A stretch of 64,000 bases of DNA from Shimia sp. SK013. GTDB taxonomy: Bacteria; Pseudomonadota; Alphaproteobacteria; Rhodobacterales; Rhodobacteraceae. The DNA lies in the NCBI RefSeq assembly GCF_001292625.1, contig NZ_LAJH01000009.1, positions 186,001 through 250,000 of the forward strand, in the 5' to 3' direction. Under the pieces are notes generated by a model. It had not been told where the DNA came from, searched no databases, and was given only the letters and a program-made list of their open reading frames with translations. Shown piece by piece: positions 25,697 through 35,312 of the stretch (position 1 is the first letter of the stretch; each line of letters begins with the position of its first letter). The position numbers and the translations under genes were made by a program.

Positions 25697-26562
25697 TCTG
25701 GTGCGGTCCGCGCGCCGCGGCGTCAGCAGTCGTGGCAGTCGCGCTGAGCTTTTCACTCGGTTCTATGTCAGTAGCGGAAGAGGCGCCGCAGAGGGTCGTT
25801 GCGGTCGGTGGCGCGGTTACGGAAATTGTTTATGCGCTCGGCGAAGAAGGCCGGCTTGTGGCCCGCGATACGACGTCGAACCATCCGCCTGCGGCACTGG
25901 ACTTGCCAGACGTAGGCTATATCCGCGCTTTGTCGGCGGAGGGCGTGCTTTCAGTCAATCCTGACATGATCCTGAGTGAGACCGGTGCAGGTCCGATCGA
26001 GACCATCGAATTGCTACGCGAAGCGGCGGTTCCTGTGGTCGAAGTCAACGGCGGTTTTAGCCGAGACGCTATCGGCGATAAGGTTATGTCGGTGGCCGCG
26101 GTATTGGGTGTGCCGGAAAAAGGCGCGGCATTGGCCGCAAAGGTGGATGCCGAAATCGCCGCCGCGATGACCAGGATTGACGCGACACACCGTCCCAAGG
26201 TTTTGTTTGTTCTTTCCACCGCCGGTGGGCGCGTCATGGCAGGCGGACAGAACACCAGTGCGGATGCGATTATCGCGCTTGCTGGTGGGCAAAATGCGGC
26301 CATTGGGTTCGAAGGTTTCAAGCCGATCACCGACGAAGCCATTGTGACAAGTGGTGCCGAGGTCATTTTGATGATGGATCGGGAAGGTGATCATGACGCC
26401 TCACTGGCCGATCTTAAGGCGCACCCCTCGCTGGGCCAAACGCCAGCGGTGCAGAAGGGCGCTTTGGTACGCATAGATGGTATGCTTCTTCTCGGGTTTT
26501 CTGTGCGCACAGGGCAGGCGATTTCTGATCTCGCGGCTGCACTTGCGAAAGTTGCAAGCTGA
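25693..26562 (+). CDS. hmuT: heme ABC transporter substrate-binding protein
   Basis: A 289-residue periplasmic binding protein of the cluster 8 TroA/BtuF fold with an N-terminal signal peptide (about 28 residues, cleaving near SVAEEA). The segments RVVAVGGAVTEIVYALGEEGRLVARDT and RALSAEGVLSVNPDMIL are typical of HmuT. It receives heme from the outer-membrane receptor and delivers it to HmuUV. Four-base overlap (ATGA) with hmuS and one-base contact with hmuU show tight coupling. Confidence 0.93.
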   Translation: MIWCGPRAAASAVVAVALSFSLGSMSVAEEAPQRVVAVGGAVTEIVYALGEEGRLVARDTTSNHPPAALDLPDVGYIRALSAEGVLSVNPDMILSETGAGPIETIELLREAAVPVVEVNGGFSRDAIGDKVMSVAAVLGVPEKGAALAAKVDAEIAAAMTRIDATHRPKVLFVLSTAGGRVMAGGQNTSADAIIALAGGQNAAIGFEGFKPITDEAIVTSGAEVILMMDREGDHDASLADLKAHPSLGQTPAVQKGALVRIDGMLLLGFSVRTGQAISDLAAALAKVAS

Positions 26563-27638
26563 TGGCGATGGCAACTGAAGTGCCAAGGGGAGTGTATCTG
26601 GCAGGAGATCGGTCTCATCAGGCCAACCGGCTGACCGGTGCGCTCTTGGTGGTCCTCGTTGCCGCTGTGCTTGCATCGCTGGCAATTGGCGCCTCGGGGA
26701 CTTCTCTGTGGTCGACACTGTGGGCTTTTTTGCGCGGCGAAGACTTAAGTTTAAGAGACCGTGTGGTTCTTTGGGATATTCGCCTGCCGCGCACCTTGAT
26801 GGGCGCGCTGGTCGGTGCCGCGTTGGCCGTATCCGGTGCCATCATGCAGGGGTTGTTTCGCAACCCGTTGGCGGACCCTGGCTTGATTGGGGTCAGCGCG
26901 GGTGCCGGCTTTGGCGCGATTGTCGCCATCGTTCTGGGCGGGCTGTTGCCTTTGGCTTTGCAGGATGTCTTGGGATACTATCTCGTCCCCTTTGCGGCCT
27001 TTTTGGGAAGTTGGGCCAGCACAATAATCCTTTATCGGGTGTCCACGCGCAAAGGTCATACGTCTGTCGCGACAATGCTTCTGGCTGGCATCGCGCTTGG
27101 CGCGTTGACGGGCGCGATTTCGGGACTTTTGGTTTACATCGCGGATGACGCACAGCTGCGCACCCTGACATTTTGGGGAATGGGGTCAATCGCCGGGGCG
27201 ACCTGGTCCAAGCTTTTGACAGCGGCGCCGCTGATGATCGTCGCCTTTATTGCCGCGCCCTTTATAGCAAAGGGACTCAATGGACTTGCGCTCGGCGAAA
27301 CCGCTGCGAGCCACATGGGGATCGCGGTTCAGCGCACCAAGAACACCGCGATTTTGGCCGTCGCCGCCGCAGTAGGATCGGCCGTCGCGGTCAGCGGAGG
27401 CATCGGGTTTGTCGGCATCGTGGTGCCGCATCTGCTTCGTTTGGCGGTAGGGCCGGACCATCGCTATCTGCTGAGAAACTCCGCCTTGCTTGGCGCCGCG
27501 CTGTTGTTGGTGGCCGACATCATCAGTCGCGTGGTCATCGCGCCGGCTGAACTGCCGATCGGGATTATCATGGCGGTGATCGGTGGACCATTTTTCCTTT
27601 GGATATTGCTGCGTCGTCGCGGCATTTTGGACATGTAA
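26562..27638 (+). CDS. hmuU: heme ABC transporter permease
   Basis: A 358-residue FecCD/BtuC-family permease with about ten membrane helices. Diagnostic segments are RLPRTLMGALVGAALAVSG, GLFRNPLADPGLIGVS and the C-terminal GFVGIVVPHLLRLAVGPDHR, which contacts the ATPase. It forms the inner-membrane channel for heme with HmuV, which follows after three bases. Confidence 0.95.
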   Translation: MAMATEVPRGVYLAGDRSHQANRLTGALLVVLVAAVLASLAIGASGTSLWSTLWAFLRGEDLSLRDRVVLWDIRLPRTLMGALVGAALAVSGAIMQGLFRNPLADPGLIGVSAGAGFGAIVAIVLGGLLPLALQDVLGYYLVPFAAFLGSWASTIILYRVSTRKGHTSVATMLLAGIALGALTGAISGLLVYIADDAQLRTLTFWGMGSIAGATWSKLLTAAPLMIVAFIAAPFIAKGLNGLALGETAASHMGIAVQRTKNTAILAVAAAVGSAVAVSGGIGFVGIVVPHLLRLAVGPDHRYLLRNSALLGAALLLVADIISRVVIAPAELPIGIIMAVIGGPFFLWILLRRRGILDM

Positions 27639-27641
27639 TCG

Positions 27642-28427
27642 ATGCTTAGAGCAGAAAACATCACCGTTCATTTTGGTCGACGCACCGTGCTGCACGACGT
27701 TTCGTTTGACGCCAAGCCCGGCGCATTGACAGCCATCGTTGGGCCGAATGGGTCAGGTAAAACGACGCTCCTGAAAGCCATAACCGGTGAGGCATCTCAC
27801 GACGGTCAGGTTATGTTGAATGACCGGGACATCACCTCGGCCAAGCCGTGGGAATTGGCTGCAATTCGGGGCGTCCTGCCTCAGGCCACGCCGCTCGCCT
27901 TTCCTTTCACGGTATCTGAGGTCGTGCGGCTGGGATTGATTTCCGGTGTGACTGCCGACCAAGCCGCAATTATCCCCGCCGCCCTTTCCCGCGTTGGACT
28001 GACGGATTATGGCGCGCGGTTTTATCAGGAGCTTTCAGGTGGGGAGCAGCAACGCGTGCAACTGGCTCGGGTGTTGGCGCAGGTATGGGAGCCAATATCA
28101 GAGGCGGGCCCGCATTGGTTGTTTCTTGATGAACCTGTGTCCGCGTTGGACATCGCACATCAGCTGCAAGTGATGAAAATCGCCCGCGACTTTGCCAATG
28201 CCGGAGGCGGTGTTGTGGCCGTCATGCACGACCTGAACCTAACGGCCATGTTTGCCGATCAAATCGCCTTGATCAGCGATGGTCGCATTGTTGCCCAGTC
28301 CACACCCGATGAAATCCTGACAAACGACTTGCTAAGCCGCGCCTACAATTGCGCGGTACAGGTCAACACGCCGCCGCCCAGCGGCACATACATACTGCCG
28401 CAAATGGCCACGATGGGAGCACATTGA
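27642..28427 (+). CDS. hmuV: heme ABC transporter ATP-binding protein
   Basis: A 261-residue ABC ATPase: Walker A GPNGSGKTT (34-42), signature LSGGEQQR, Walker B WLFLDEPVSALD and the switch His in VMHDLNL. The insertion between signature and Walker B (VWEPISEAGPHW) is characteristic of HmuV. It powers HmuU. exbB starts one base after the stop, so the TonB motor genes are part of the same transcript. Confidence 0.96.
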   Translation: MLRAENITVHFGRRTVLHDVSFDAKPGALTAIVGPNGSGKTTLLKAITGEASHDGQVMLNDRDITSAKPWELAAIRGVLPQATPLAFPFTVSEVVRLGLISGVTADQAAIIPAALSRVGLTDYGARFYQELSGGEQQRVQLARVLAQVWEPISEAGPHWLFLDEPVSALDIAHQLQVMKIARDFANAGGGVVAVMHDLNLTAMFADQIALISDGRIVAQSTPDEILTNDLLSRAYNCAVQVNTPPPSGTYILPQMATMGAH

Positions 28428-28428
28428 C

Positions 28429-29094
28429 ATGCATCTTCAAGAACGGTGGGCCGAAGCGCTTTCATTTCTGCAACAAGGTGGCCCAGCAATCTGGGCGATC
28501 GCCGCGCTGTCGGTGATCACTGGTGTGCTTATCCTTTGGAAAATATGGCGACTGGTGTTGATGGGGGCATGGGCAGGGCGCACTGCGGAGCACGCCGTGT
28601 TGCTCTGGTGTCAAGGTGATCGAAACGGCGCGCAATCTGTGCTCAGCGGGCGCCGATCGCTCAGGGCTGTGGTAGCGGCCGCGACGATGCGCGTTACCGC
28701 AGAAAACAGGCTTTGTGCGGCTCAGCAGCGCGAAGAAATTGAACGGGTTGCACGCCGTAAACTGGGCGACGCCCGTGTGGGACTGCGCGCACTTGAATTG
28801 ATCGCCACTATCGCGCCGCTGTTGGGGCTTCTGGGCACGGTTCTTGGTATGATCGCGGCGTTTCAAACGTTGCAGGAAGCGGGATCGCGCGCTGATCCCG
28901 CAGACCTTGCTGGCGGAATCTGGGAGGCCCTTTTAACCACGGCCGCGGGCATGGCTGTGGCCATTCCGGCCTCGGTTGCGCTGACGTGGTTTGAATCTGT
29001 TGTTCAACGTGCGCAGGAGGACATGGAGGACGCTGCTACCCGAATTCAAACCAGCGCTCCGAACGCCCAAGACGTTCCGCTGGCGGCAGAGTAA
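28429..29094 (+). CDS. exbB: ExbB/MotA-TolQ family proton channel protein
   Basis: A 221-residue inner-membrane protein with three helices (about 18-38, 125-147 and 162-182) and the MotA/TolQ/ExbB signature IAPLLGLLGTVLGMIAAFQ followed by GGIWEALLTTAAGMAVAIP. ExbB pentamers surround ExbD and convert proton flow into TonB motion. Location in the heme operon indicates a motor dedicated to HmuR. Confidence 0.92.
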   Translation: MHLQERWAEALSFLQQGGPAIWAIAALSVITGVLILWKIWRLVLMGAWAGRTAEHAVLLWCQGDRNGAQSVLSGRRSLRAVVAAATMRVTAENRLCAAQQREEIERVARRKLGDARVGLRALELIATIAPLLGLLGTVLGMIAAFQTLQEAGSRADPADLAGGIWEALLTTAAGMAVAIPASVALTWFESVVQRAQEDMEDAATRIQTSAPNAQDVPLAAE

Positions 29095-29472
29095 ATGCAG
29101 TTCACGCCCGCTCCAACACGACGCAAACCAAGTCTCACGCCGATGATTGACGTCGTGTTCTTGTTGCTTGTGTTTTTCATGCTCGCCTCGCGGTTCGGGC
29201 AGGATATGGAGATCAATCTGCCGCTCTCCGCCGCTTCGGATCGCGCTTACCAAGGTCCACCCAGACTTGTTGAAGTGCGACCCGATGATTTGAGCTTGAA
29301 TGGAAGCCTCACTCGGGTGGAGGATCTGCTCGCGGATCTAGGTGCGATGATGTTGTCCCATAGCGACACAATCGTGGTGCGCGCCCGTGACGGCGCGGAT
29401 CTTCAACGCGTTGTCGATGTTATGGGGCGCCTGGCGGACGCCGGATATGAAACGCTGGTTTTGGTGGAGTAG
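29095..29472 (+). CDS. exbD: ExbD/TolR biopolymer transport protein (canonical copy)
   Basis: A 125-residue ExbD: short basic cytoplasmic N terminus, one membrane helix and a periplasmic domain. The helix starts TPMIDVVFLLLVFF, and Asp19 corresponds to the essential protonatable Asp (Asp25 of E. coli ExbD). It begins directly after the exbB stop. A second, divergent exbD follows five bases later. Confidence 0.92.
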   Translation: MQFTPAPTRRKPSLTPMIDVVFLLLVFFMLASRFGQDMEINLPLSAASDRAYQGPPRLVEVRPDDLSLNGSLTRVEDLLADLGAMMLSHSDTIVVRARDGADLQRVVDVMGRLADAGYETLVLVE

Positions 29473-29477
29473 AAACC

Positions 29478-29861
29478 ATGCGATTTCGGCCCCACACAAA
29501 ACGCCCGGCGCGCGAAAGCGTCGTTCCGATGATAAACGTGGTTTTTCTGTTGTTGGTGTTCTTTTTGATGACCGCTCAGATCACTCCGCCCGAGCCATTT
29601 GAAGTGGACCCTCCGCTCGCCAATGTGGATGCGCCCGCCGAGGGGAAAGCCATCCTTTTTGTCGCCGCCGGTGGTGAGTTGGCCTTTGAAGACGCGCGCG
29701 GAGAGGACGCCGTGTTGTCGGCCTTGCAAGACTATCCAGAAGAGACGCCGTTGATGCTGCGGGCTGACAAGGGGGTGGGTGCTGATAAAATCGCGGCGCT
29801 GCTGCCGAAACTGGCGGCGGCTGGCGTGCGAAGCCTGAAACTTGTGTCGGCCTCCCGATGA
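29478..29861 (+). CDS. ExbD/TolR-like protein with Asn at the proton-carrying position
   Basis: A 127-residue second ExbD with the same single-helix layout (VPMINVVFLLLVFFLM). At the position of the essential Asp it has Asn20; the codon is AAC, while the preceding copy has GAC. The periplasmic part is rich in Pro, Asp and Ala and differs clearly from the first copy. Because ExbD works as a dimer inside an ExbB pentamer, a one-Asp, one-Asn heterodimer is possible (inference). Its end overlaps the tonB start by four bases. Confidence 0.88.
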   Translation: MRFRPHTKRPARESVVPMINVVFLLLVFFLMTAQITPPEPFEVDPPLANVDAPAEGKAILFVAAGGELAFEDARGEDAVLSALQDYPEETPLMLRADKGVGADKIAALLPKLAAAGVRSLKLVSASR

Positions 29862-30814
29862 AAACGCTTCAGGCATCTTCAGAGGTATTGGTCATTGGCG
29901 GCTTGGTGGTCGCGGTGCATCTGGCGCTGGTGTCGCCGCAGTTGGAGACTGGCTTGGAGAGTGCAGGTGCAGCGGGCGCGGACATTTTGCAGGTTATGGC
30001 CTCCAACGCCAGCATCGCGATGTTGGTCGAAAATTGGGACAGCCCACCTGAGATTGTTGAGGTCGCTGAAATGTCGTCGGCTATGCCAACAGCCTCGCCA
30101 ATGGCACCCGCCGATTTGGTGGTCGTCTCCGACCCCAACCTGCCAACGCCTGCTCAAGAGATTAGCTTGACGGTCAGTGCAGTTGACGCGCCGCCACTGC
30201 CCGTTGCGCCTGCGGCTGAGCCACCGAAGCTTTCCTTCCAATCGCCAAGCGCGCCTTCGTCTCAGCAACCAACGGCTGAGAGCGCTATAATTCCAAAAGC
30301 AAGCCCGCCGCGAATTTCTCAACCCACGAAAGTGCCGGCGGCCCCTAAGCCGCCGGCTGAACCGGTCCCACCATCACAAGCGAGGCCTATTGCGCCACCA
30401 AAGCCTGCTGATGCGGCCAAACCAAAGCCTGCCTCGCAAAGCGCAATTCAGGTTCAATCACGCCGAGCTGCTGGTGCCGGGGGAGACACTGCAAAGGGCG
30501 AAAATGGAAGCGATGACACAGCCACGATTTCAAAAGCGAAACGCAAGAGATTGATGGTCAAGTGGGGTCAGAAAATTCGCAATCGTGTTGCCCGCCACGC
30601 GCCCAAAGGCGTTGGCAAGGGGCGGGCGATTGTTGGGTTTTCTGTGTCAGCCAATGGTGCGGTTTCCGGGATCAAATTGCTTAAATCGTCAGGCAATGTC
30701 CGGATCGATCAAGCCGCGTTGAAGTCCGTGCGATCGGCGGGCAAAATGCCGCCGGCGCCGACGGGGCTAGATGTCGGCTCTATGCCAGTGGCTGTTCCAA
30801 TTTTCTCTCGGTAG
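29858..30814 (+). CDS. tonB: TonB energy transducer
   Basis: A 318-residue TonB: N-terminal membrane helix (about 8-26), a long Pro/Ala/Lys/Ser-rich periplasm-spanning linker (about 65-205) and a C-terminal TonB domain (about 235-318) with GKGRAIVGFSVSANGAVSGI and AALKSVRSAGKMPPAP. It should energise HmuR. Last gene of the hmuSTUV-exbB-exbD-exbD-tonB operon; no strong terminator is visible behind it. Confidence 0.92.
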   Translation: MKTLQASSEVLVIGGLVVAVHLALVSPQLETGLESAGAAGADILQVMASNASIAMLVENWDSPPEIVEVAEMSSAMPTASPMAPADLVVVSDPNLPTPAQEISLTVSAVDAPPLPVAPAAEPPKLSFQSPSAPSSQQPTAESAIIPKASPPRISQPTKVPAAPKPPAEPVPPSQARPIAPPKPADAAKPKPASQSAIQVQSRRAAGAGGDTAKGENGSDDTATISKAKRKRLMVKWGQKIRNRVARHAPKGVGKGRAIVGFSVSANGAVSGIKLLKSSGNVRIDQAALKSVRSAGKMPPAPTGLDVGSMPVAVPIFSR

Positions 30815-31049
30815 AGAGTGAATGGATGGGTGAGATCCACAGGGTGACTTGGACGACGCAGGCAGGGCTGTGCAGGGCACTGGCAAAGTGAACGTACTCG
30901 GGTTTTGGCTGGGTTCTCAATACCCATGCTGTGGCTTTGATCTTGGTTCAGTCGGCCCAAAAGAGATAGGGAATTGTACGATTGGCACAGACGTGTCTTC
31001 AGAATTCCTTAAGGTCGTTTCAAATGCGCCACTACCGAAAGCCCCTGTC

Positions 31050-32087
31050 ATGAAAGCCGTCCTCTTTGAAAGATTTCAGCAAACCCCCAAAATCGCAACT
31101 GTGGACGACCCAATTCCAGAGCCACATGGCGTCGTGCTGAAGGTTGAAGCCACTGGGGTGTGTCGCAGCGATTGGCATGGCTGGATGGGCCACGATAGCG
31201 ACATCGACTTGCCGCACATTCCAGGACACGAACTTGCCGGAGTTGTGCAAGCAATTGGCAGAAACGTCAGCAATTGGAAGGTGGGCGACCGTGTCACGGT
31301 GCCTTTTATTTGTGGGTGCGGATCGTGCTCGGAATGTCACGCAGGGCATCAGCAAGTATGTCTAAACCAAGAGCAGCCCGGTTTTACCCATTGGGGATCA
31401 TTTGCCGAATTTGTTGGCATCCATCAGGCTGATTTGAACGTTGTCGCGTTGCCCGAAGACATGGATTTCGCCGCTGCTGCAAGTCTTGGGTGCCGATTTG
31501 CAACCTCGTTTCGCGCGGTGATCGACCAAGGCAAGGTCTCGGCCGGCCAGTGGTTGGCGGTGCATGGGTGCGGTGGTGTCGGCTTGTCCGCGGTGATGAT
31601 CGCCAACGCTGTGGGTGCGAATGTGATCGGTGTAGATCTGGATCCTGCCAAACTGGCGTTGGCCTCGGACTTGGGTGCGGTGGCGGTGGTCAATGGCGCG
31701 GAGGCGAACGTGCCGGAAGCGATCCATGAGATAACCAAAGGCGGTGCGCATGTGTCAATTGATGCATTGGGTCATTCGGTGACGATGACCAACTCGATCC
31801 TCTGCCTGCGCCCAAGGGGGAAGCACATTCAAGTGGGCCTTATGCTGGGAGACCAAGCAGCGCCAGCTGTGCCGATGCCCAAGATCGTGGGTCAGGAAAT
31901 TGAACTGCTGGGCTCGCATGGGATGCAGGCGCACCGGTATGGCGCGATGTTGGATATGGTTGCGAGTGGAAAGCTCGATCCTGCGCGTTTGGTCGGTGAC
32001 AGGATCAGCCTTGCTGACGCGCCAACTGCTTTGATGGAGATGAACAAGTTTCAATCGGTCGGGGCCACGGTCATCACAAGGTTTTAA
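31050..32087 (+). CDS. zinc-dependent alcohol dehydrogenase family protein
   Basis: A 345-residue medium-chain dehydrogenase. Catalytic zinc ligands are Cys38 ([10 protein letters not shown]), His60 and Glu61 (PGHELAG); structural zinc ligands are Cys90, Cys93, Cys96 and Cys104. The Rossmann motif is GCGGVGLSA. Substrate is not predictable. The frame is open 67 codons upstream, but the family start is MKAVLFERF at 31050, which has no good ribosome binding site. It stands alone between tonB and a convergent diguanylate cyclase. Confidence 0.9.
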   Translation: MKAVLFERFQQTPKIATVDDPIPEPHGVVLKVEATGVCRSDWHGWMGHDSDIDLPHIPGHELAGVVQAIGRNVSNWKVGDRVTVPFICGCGSCSECHAGHQQVCLNQEQPGFTHWGSFAEFVGIHQADLNVVALPEDMDFAAAASLGCRFATSFRAVIDQGKVSAGQWLAVHGCGGVGLSAVMIANAVGANVIGVDLDPAKLALASDLGAVAVVNGAEANVPEAIHEITKGGAHVSIDALGHSVTMTNSILCLRPRGKHIQVGLMLGDQAAPAVPMPKIVGQEIELLGSHGMQAHRYGAMLDMVASGKLDPARLVGDRISLADAPTALMEMNKFQSVGATVITRF

Positions 32088-32206
32088 GTTGTGATCAAGG
32101 TAACGTTTATCCCTGCGCAGCTTGGCGCGTTGGCCTTAAGTTGCGGCATTTAGACCGCAAATGCTGGGAAGCGGGTTTTGTCACGTATTTGGATAGACAA
32201 CTGTGG

Positions 32207-32905
32207 TCAGGCGGCCAACTGAACCCTGTTTCGGCCGTTTTCTTTGGCCTCGTAAAGGGCGGTGTCGGCAGCATGCAGAACATCGTTTGCGTCTTGTGAG
32301 TCGTGCCGGACAGCGACGCCGACGCTGATCGTGACGGGGACGTGGCGGCCATCAATAACGAGGTCCGCGTCAGCCACAGCCTGACGCATGCGTTCGGCAG
32401 AAGACAGGCCATGTTCCAGCGACGCGCCGATCATCACTACGGCAAATTCCTCTCCGCCAAAACGGGCGACCGCGTCACCGTCGCGGCAGTTTTCGGTGAG
32501 ATTTTGGGCCACGTAGGTTATCACGCGGTCGCCGGCAATGTGCCCATAGGTGTCATTTATGCGTTTGAAATGATCGATGTCAGCCATCAATACCACCGCT
32601 TTTTGCGCCCCGGAGATAGACCCAAGCTGTCCGACAAGAAACTGGCGGTTGTAAATGCCGGTCAGGTGATCTCGCTCGGCCGCAGCGCGCAATTGCAGGC
32701 TGGTTTCATGCAGGCGCAGCATCATGTTGCCGGTCCAGATTGCAACAATTGGAGCGATAATCAGGGGACAAAGAATGGCCGCCGCAACAATGTTTGCGTC
32801 GCGTGGTATTCCCAATAGCGGAAAACTGATCCCATACGACATAGCGACGCTAAGCATCGTCCAGCTGATGACAAACAAATTGCGGTCTCTTGAGGTACGT
32901 ATCAT
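32207..32905 (-). CDS. membrane-bound diguanylate cyclase (GGDEF)
   Basis: A 232-residue protein with two N-terminal membrane helices (about 10-32 and 38-58), a short linker and a GGDEF domain (about 78-232). The active site is GGEEF at 150-154, and the inhibitory I-site RxxD is present exactly five residues upstream (Arg141, Asp144), so feedback-inhibited c-di-GMP synthesis is expected. There is no obvious sensor domain apart from the membrane part. AGGAGA seven bases before 32905 fixes the start; the longer frame to 32953 lacks such a site. It lies downstream of a histidine kinase on the same strand. Confidence 0.92.
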   Translation of the reverse strand: MIRTSRDRNLFVISWTMLSVAMSYGISFPLLGIPRDANIVAAAILCPLIIAPIVAIWTGNMMLRLHETSLQLRAAAERDHLTGIYNRQFLVGQLGSISGAQKAVVLMADIDHFKRINDTYGHIAGDRVITYVAQNLTENCRDGDAVARFGGEEFAVVMIGASLEHGLSSAERMRQAVADADLVIDGRHVPVTISVGVAVRHDSQDANDVLHAADTALYEAKENGRNRVQLAA

Positions 32906-32972
32906 GCGGTCTCCTGTGAGACGGCGCTTAGCAGTGATCCCGTTACGGATCACTTAACGAGCACGACAAGCC

Positions 32973-34277
32973 TTAGAGGCCGAATACCAAATCCGCGCGC
33001 AGCCCCCCCAAGCGTTCGCTTTCTCCGAGCCGAAGCACACCGCCGTGTGCACGTGCGACGTCCGCAGCAATTGATAGGCCAAGGCCTACGCCGGGGCCTT
33101 TGTTTTGGTTGCGGGCTGGCTCGAGACGGGCGAAAGGCTTAATCGCTTCCTCTCTGTCTTGAGACGCGATGCCGGGGCCGTCGTCCTCTACACGGATGCG
33201 CACGGATTTGTCGGTAATACGCACCGAGACCTCGGCGTGGTTTCCGTAACGCACGGCGTTTCCAATGAGGTTTTCAACGGCGCGGCGCACGGTGTCGGTG
33301 CTGAATGAGATGTCGCCGTCGCCTTTGATTTTATAAAGTATGACGTTCTGGCCTGCGCGGGCGCATCCATCGACAATGTCGCGCACAAAGTCGGCCGCGT
33401 TTACTTTTGTGCGCTGGTCCTCGTAGTCGCTTCGGGTGTAATCCAGAAAGGCGTCGATCATGCGCTGCATTTCTTCAACGTCTTTTTCCAGATCCGCACG
33501 GTCGTCGTCGTCGATCATCGACAATCCGAGTTTGAGGCGGGTGAGGGGGGTCCGCAAATCGTGGCTGATACCGGAGAGCATCAAGGTGCGCTGCTCGAAA
33601 AAGCGTTCAATGCGGTTGCGCATATCCAAAAATGCACTTCCGGCCGCACGTATTTCGATGGCGCCCCCCGGGCTGTAGGGCACGGTGCGCCCCCGCCCAA
33701 AGGCTTCGGCAGCCGCAGCGAGCCGCTTGATCGGGCGCAATTGATTGCGCATATAAAGGTAGGCGACAATGGTCAGGATTATGCCAAAAAACACCATGCT
33801 GACAATCAACTGATGAGAGTTGGAGGCCGACGCGCGCCGCCTTTCAAACTCTACACTTATGGCGGTTGGTTTGGTCTGAAGAAATAGGCGCACAACCTTG
33901 TCATCAGCCAGTTGAACGGCCCGCAATTGCGGCAGCTGTTCGCGTAGCACGCGCATGATTATGATACCGGTAAAATCGTACCATAGCCGGCTGTCCTTGG
34001 CGTCCAATGTCTTGTGCGTCGTCAATGTCATATCGAGCCCGTCGAGAACGGATGGAACAACGCCCGCCTCAAGATCCGGATCTTCGACGAGGTTGATGAT
34101 CAGTTGCACTTCACGCGCAGCGGCAAAGGTCATCTGGTTGGTGACACCTTCGAAATGTCGGCGCACCAACTGAAAAGAGACGACCACTTGGAGCAGAAAC
34201 ACCGGTAAAACGATGATCAGCGCAGCGCGGGCATAGATGCCACGAGGCATATAGCGTTTGAGCCATTTGAAAAACAT
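32973..34277 (-). CDS. EnvZ-type sensor histidine kinase
   Basis: A 434-residue two-helix membrane kinase: helices at about 15-35 and 156-177 enclose a periplasmic region of about 120 residues, a HAMP-like segment follows (RPIKRLAAAAEAFGRG), then the H box SGISHDLRTPLTRLK with His239, the N box NLIGNAVRYG and G boxes DDGPGIA and GVGLGLSIA. It resembles EnvZ. No response regulator gene is adjacent in the window. The longest frame runs to 34574 across the divergent MBL gene; MFFKWLKRYM at 34277 is taken as the start. Confidence 0.9.
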   Translation of the reverse strand: MFFKWLKRYMPRGIYARAALIIVLPVFLLQVVVSFQLVRRHFEGVTNQMTFAAAREVQLIINLVEDPDLEAGVVPSVLDGLDMTLTTHKTLDAKDSRLWYDFTGIIIMRVLREQLPQLRAVQLADDKVVRLFLQTKPTAISVEFERRRASASNSHQLIVSMVFFGIILTIVAYLYMRNQLRPIKRLAAAAEAFGRGRTVPYSPGGAIEIRAAGSAFLDMRNRIERFFEQRTLMLSGISHDLRTPLTRLKLGLSMIDDDDRADLEKDVEEMQRMIDAFLDYTRSDYEDQRTKVNAADFVRDIVDGCARAGQNVILYKIKGDGDISFSTDTVRRAVENLIGNAVRYGNHAEVSVRITDKSVRIRVEDDGPGIASQDREEAIKPFARLEPARNQNKGPGVGLGLSIAADVARAHGGVLRLGESERLGGLRADLVFGL

Positions 34278-34316
34278 GCCTAAACCTTGCCGTGAGTCAT
34301 TGGGGAAGGAAAGACC

Positions 34317-35231
34317 ATGGACGCCGAAATTCTTGCATTTGATCCGCCAGTTGGTGTCGCAGAGGTGTTGGAGCCGCAATTGCGCCGCGTTCTGGCGCCC
34401 AATCCGTCGCCAATGACATTTCGGGGAACCAATACATATCTGCTTGGGAATCGTGGACTGTGTGTGATTGATCCGGGTCCTGACAGTGACGCGCATCTTG
34501 ATGCGATTTTGGCAGCTGTCGGGCCGGGGCAGGCCATCACGCATGTCGTGGTGACGCATGCCCACGTGGATCACTCTCCACTGGCGGCACGACTGGCACA
34601 GACAGTGGGCGCCAAGGTGTGGGCTTTTGGAGGTCCGGAGGCAGGGCGCAGCGCCGTCATGGACCGTTTGGCCGCCCAGGGGCTGGCCGGCGGCGGCGAG
34701 GGTGTCGATGTGGCGTTTTCACCGGACCTTGTTGTGAAAGAAGGTGACGAAATCACCGGAGACACTTGGGCGCTTGAGGTGATTCACACACCGGGTCATT
34801 TTGGCAATCACATTGCGCTGGCGTGGGGCGATGTTTGTTTTGTTGGCGATCACGTTATGGGTTGGGCCAGTTCGCTTGTATCACCACCTGACGGCGATCT
34901 TAGCGATTTCATGCAAAGTTGCGCCAAACTGCTGGCGCGGCCTTGGCGTGTGTTTCATGCCGGTCACGGCGCGCCGATTGTTGCGCCGCATGAAAGGTTG
35001 GAATGGTTGGTGTCACATCGGTTCGGGCGGGAGACTGAGATTTTGGCTGCATTAAGCGATGGACCTGCCACGGCTGCGGCTTTGGCGGCCCGGATATACA
35101 CGGAAACGCCTGCGGCGTTGTTACCTGCTGCGACCCGCAATGTGTTTGCGCATCTGGTTGATTTGGTTGGGAAAAACATTGTGGATCCAGTTGGAGACTT
35201 GGGTGAGTTGGCGGTTTTTGAACGCCGGTAG
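34317..35231 (+). CDS. MBL-fold metallo-hydrolase with C-terminal winged helix (LACTB2-like)
   Basis: A 304-residue protein with the metallo-beta-lactamase motif THAHVDH (His81, His83, Asp85, His86), further ligands in HTPGHFGNH and FVGDHVMGW, and a C-terminal winged-helix extension (about 240-304) found in LACTB2-like hydrolases. Members cleave RNA or thioesters; the substrate here is unknown. GGGGAAGGA lies upstream. It is divergent from the histidine kinase gene. Confidence 0.9.
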   Translation: MDAEILAFDPPVGVAEVLEPQLRRVLAPNPSPMTFRGTNTYLLGNRGLCVIDPGPDSDAHLDAILAAVGPGQAITHVVVTHAHVDHSPLAARLAQTVGAKVWAFGGPEAGRSAVMDRLAAQGLAGGGEGVDVAFSPDLVVKEGDEITGDTWALEVIHTPGHFGNHIALAWGDVCFVGDHVMGWASSLVSPPDGDLSDFMQSCAKLLARPWRVFHAGHGAPIVAPHERLEWLVSHRFGRETEILAALSDGPATAAALAARIYTETPAALLPAATRNVFAHLVDLVGKNIVDPVGDLGELAVFERR

Positions 35232-35312
35232 AAGTTTTTTCGCACAAATCGCAAAAACTTGGTCAAAGCCTCTGGACCTCTCAGAATTCCATCGCTATAT
35301 CACCCCTCACAT

